From DTLC01 sp964555645 (GTDB lineage: Bacteria; Verrucomicrobiota; Verrucomicrobiia; Limisphaerales; DTLC01): 8,503 bases of DNA. The position numbers were made by a program, and so were the translations under genes. The first letter of the stretch is position 1. Every line of letters begins with the position of its first letter. Positions 6,530 through 8,503 of this stretch are shown piece after piece. The DNA lies in assembly GCA_964555645.1 (NCBI GenBank), contig CAZKTA010000043.1, forward strand, positions 1-8,503, written 5' to 3'. The notes under the pieces were generated by a model, which worked only from the letters and a program-made list of their open reading frames with translations, ran no database searches and was not told where the DNA came from.

Positions 6530-7315
6530 CTACATTTGCAACAAACCATGCGCCAAACTGCAAATACTCCCGTGTTTAACCACGTTGGGTAACACTTTTC
6601 CCCCGGTCAATCTACGACAAACCGGTTCACCACTCCAATGTCCACCTGTTTAAATGCTGGGTCGCAGCCTGCATGTTTAAGCAGTCGCACAAAGTCCTAA
6701 AGCGCACTCAACTACCAACCACTGCCGTTGCCTTACCTACAATCTGCCAAGGCCACACCCTCCGAACAAAAAACCTGCAAGTAACTGAGATTTAAACCCT
6801 ATGCCCGAAGCCCCTGCCCACAGTCATTTCAAGCCAGGATCGTAACAACCCAGGTGAGTGGCCCCAAACCATACAACACCCGTACACCAACCGCGTTACA
6901 CATCCAAAACGCATAACTTTCTTTTTGCCAGGCATAACCGGATTATTACGGCGTCCGTAACACAAAGATGTCCCCACAGACGCTTGCTCCAGCTCTGGTA
7001 CCTACTGTCACCTGTTGCCAGACCACTTCTGCATTTTCGTTGACGGCAAGTTCCTTACCGAAATACTCGATCCGCTGCTTCGCCAGTTCGCCATTCGGCC
7101 GCACCGTGTTTGTGTGCAACAAAACACCCGACACTCAATGCAACCCAGTCAGGGTGCGTTGCTTGTTCATTCTGCGGCAATCAAAGCCAAGCGATTCAGA
7201 GATCTCAAACACACATAAAACGGCAAGGCTGATGGGCAGACATGTCCGCCGTGCCCAACACGCACAGGCCTGGTCGGTCCCGCATGAGCAGAATGGTGTC
7301 TAACCCGAAAACCTC
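6530..7315. other. Long region without a supportable gene
   Basis: About 790 bases lie between the araC-type gene and the small membrane gene. The plus strand is visibly rich in C and A. Frames of up to about 60 codons exist on both strands but have no recognisable motif or ribosome-binding site. Two short dyads are present: TTACGG-CGT-CCGTAA (6946-6960) and the near-palindrome GGCAGACATGTCCGCC (7235-7250). The region may hold the upstream control of the araC-type gene and the end of the Rhs-linked transcript, or a decayed former gene. Confidence 0.5.
7235..7250. repeat. Near-perfect 16-base palindrome
   Basis: GGCAGACATGTCCGCC is self-complementary except for one mismatched pair (A7238 against C7247). 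It is nested inside GGGCA...TGCCC, so the wider stretch (about 7234-7255) can also fold. It lies 65-80 bases past the stop of the small membrane gene. It could be a REP-like dispersed palindrome, but no second copy occurs in the window. Confidence 0.3.
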
Positions 7316-7672
7316 TTATGGGTGACACCTTTTCCGAGGGCGGCAATGCAAGACCTTGCTCACTCCGATTCCAATTGTCCCACTTCGTCGCTGACAGGCA
7401 ATGATCAACGCGCACACGCTGATAATCAGGCTCACCGTCATAGAGCGAAGCAAACCGGCCCACCGAGTCGCCGCTGACATTTCTTTGATCGATTCAGAAC
7501 TGTCTTGCCAGAGCCACATGGCCGAGGCGATCACCAACAGCAACACGAGAACGAGCGCAAGAAGACGGATGACGCTAAACTCAAACTTGCGGGAAAGGAT
7601 TTTGGAAAAGTATACGAGCGTTCCACACGCCAGCACAACCGCAGTAATCTCAAGGCTCAGGTCAACCATCAT
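7316..7672 (-). CDS. Small three-helix membrane protein, candidate immunity protein for the Rhs tail
   Basis: I do not recognise a family. The 118-residue protein has three strongly hydrophobic segments, about residues 6-24, 33-55 and 73-93. A short charged stretch (WQDSSESIKEMSAATR) lies between the last two, and the tail is basic and ends RPRKRCHP. It is thus probably an inner-membrane protein. Start is ATG at 7670-7672, with another ATG directly after it. GAGGAG at 7681-7686, spaced eight bases away, is the best ribosome-binding site in the window and shares a base with the stop codon of the upstream Rhs gene. The 13-base gap implies co-transcription and coupled translation. A small gene directly after an Rhs C-terminus is usually the cognate immunity gene. 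A membrane immunity protein would suit a membrane-acting toxin, which is inference. Confidence 0.72.
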   Translation of the reverse strand: MMVDLSLEITAVVLACGTLVYFSKILSRKFEFSVIRLLALVLVLLLVIASAMWLWQDSSESIKEMSAATRWAGLLRSMTVSLIISVCALIIACQRRSGTIGIGVSKVLHCRPRKRCHP

Positions 7673-7680
7673 AGAGGGCG

Positions 7681-7686
7681 CTCCTC
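7681..7686 (-). promoter_or_regulatory. Ribosome-binding site overlapping the Rhs stop codon
   Basis: On the minus strand the Rhs stop TAG runs straight into GAGGAG, followed by an eight-base spacer and ATG. Ribosomes finishing the Rhs reading frame would sit on the start site of the membrane gene, favouring coupled production. This site decides the start chosen for that gene. Confidence 0.7.
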
Positions 7687-8503
7687 TACTTCAACAACTC
7701 CCGGACATGGGGACAGGATGTCGTGATTGCAGCGATGTCAACACCCGTGACCCAAACAAGTATCTTGATTTGTGCATCGTCTGCTCCTTCGGCAAAACCA
7801 CCGAGACAGCCAATTCCTGCTGAAAGAATCAGGCTTACCCAGGCGCACTTGTCTTTGTAGTTGAACCCTCCCGCACACATCTGCTGGGCAAACGACCCAA
7901 GCGCACCGCAAATGCAAGAGCCGATAGTGCAAAACGCTGGCAGCGTCGTGCAGATGATGCCCGAACAACACCCGTTCACCACACCGCCGAGCGCTCCGCA
8001 CGTAGCACCTCGCCATCCACCGCCGAGCCCCCCGAAGAAGCCTCCGATGCCGCCCCAGCAAGCCCCGACTCCGCACGCAGCTAGCCACTGTGCAACCTGC
8101 CCATCTGGGTCGTAAGCTTGGATTGGAACGTTGTGGACGAACCCATACAATGGCACAATGAGCACGTCAGATGTGCGACCAGCGCGAACCGTCAGCCTTG
8201 GGTGTGCCGCAGCGATGTGGCTGCGGTAGAAGGCATTATGAAGCAACAGATGCCGAGTCTCTGGCGATGCCGGCATGGCCCGCTTAATGCGCTCAACGTC
8301 CTTTGCTTCCAACATCATTACAATCACGCCCAAGTCGCTAATGGGAGCGCGGTTTGGCCAGCGGCCGAGGCTTGGACTGTAGGTGCGATATTCGTACAGG
8401 ACCAGGTCGGTTGTGTTGCAGGTCCGCTTGGTGGAGAAACGGAAAGGATTCTCTTTGGCCATCGGACCTGTCGCGCGAATCAGTTCCCCAAATGGGCCAT
8501 ACT
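7686..8503 (-). CDS. Rhs/YD-repeat protein, C-terminal end with variable tail, runs off right edge
   Basis: The frame is open through the right edge (271 residues here, no start needed inside). It begins YGPFGELIRATGP and continues NPFRFSTKRTC...LYEYRTYSPSLGRW, the standard end of the Rhs core. Rhs proteins are large secreted shells that carry a variable C-terminal toxin. The usual (S)RDPIG motif reads NRAPIS here, and about 60 residues separate it from LYGFVHNVPIQAYDPDG, normally much closer. After DPDG a 136-residue tail follows (from about base 8099 down). It has 13 cysteines, glycine runs such as GGIGGFFGGLGGGW, and several hydrophobic stretches that could span a membrane. I recognise no nuclease or deaminase motif, so the tail's activity is unknown. 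The small membrane gene lies 13 bases downstream. Confidence 0.88.
   Translation of the reverse strand, partial: YGPFGELIRATGPMAKENPFRFSTKRTCNTTDLVLYEYRTYSPSLGRWPNRAPISDLGVIVMMLEAKDVERIKRAMPASPETRHLLLHNAFYRSHIAAAHPRLTVRAGRTSDVLIVPLYGFVHNVPIQAYDPDGQVAQWLAACGVGACWGGIGGFFGGLGGGWRGATCGALGGVVNGCCSGIICTTLPAFCTIGSCICGALGSFAQQMCAGGFNYKDKCAWVSLILSAGIGCLGGFAEGADDAQIKILVWVTGVDIAAITTSCPHVRELLK

Noticed and set aside
6946..7134. 62-codon minus-strand frame starting GTG, with a protein-like composition
   Set aside because: It begins directly after an in-frame TGA, has no ribosome-binding site, no recognised motif and no partner, so it is not called as a gene. A pseudogene fragment remains possible.

Overview
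The window reads as a piece of bacterial chromosome, most likely from the Verrucomicrobiota. This is an inference from how the HisC, S1 and Rhs proteins read against remembered homologues, and no database was searched. It mixes three conserved housekeeping genes with two accessory loci that run off the ends of the window. There is no rRNA, CRISPR array, transposase or integrase, and no convincing tRNA.

Left edge (1-1056, minus): the uninterrupted N-terminal 352 codons of a Cas10-family protein of the Cmr2 type (type III-B CRISPR-Cas). Its start is inside the window and the rest of the gene lies beyond base 1. About 550 non-coding bases precede it and hold three clean inverted repeats. Next come ilvN (1604-2077, minus; regulatory subunit of acetolactate synthase) and a 391-base divergent spacer. 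rpsA (2469-4151, plus; ribosomal protein S1 with six S1 domains) follows, and converges on hisC (4259-5455, minus; histidinol-phosphate aminotransferase). HisC carries two in-frame insertions, one of them containing an imperfect palindrome. Upstream of hisC on the same strand is an AraC-family regulator (5618-6529).

Right part: about 790 bases with no supportable gene (6530-7315), then two coupled minus-strand genes. The distal one (7686-8503) is the C-terminal end of an Rhs/YD-repeat protein. Its core is altered and its tail is glycine- and cysteine-rich and hydrophobic. Thirteen bases downstream is a small three-helix membrane protein (7316-7672), whose ribosome-binding site overlaps the Rhs stop codon. 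This is the layout expected of a polymorphic-toxin C-terminus followed by its immunity gene, and it is the best candidate here for something undescribed.

The housekeeping genes do not form one pathway operon: ilvN (branched-chain amino acids), rpsA (translation) and hisC (histidine) are separate or convergent units. The Cmr2 and Rhs loci point to conflict functions (invader RNA defence and inter-bacterial competition) flanking a core segment.
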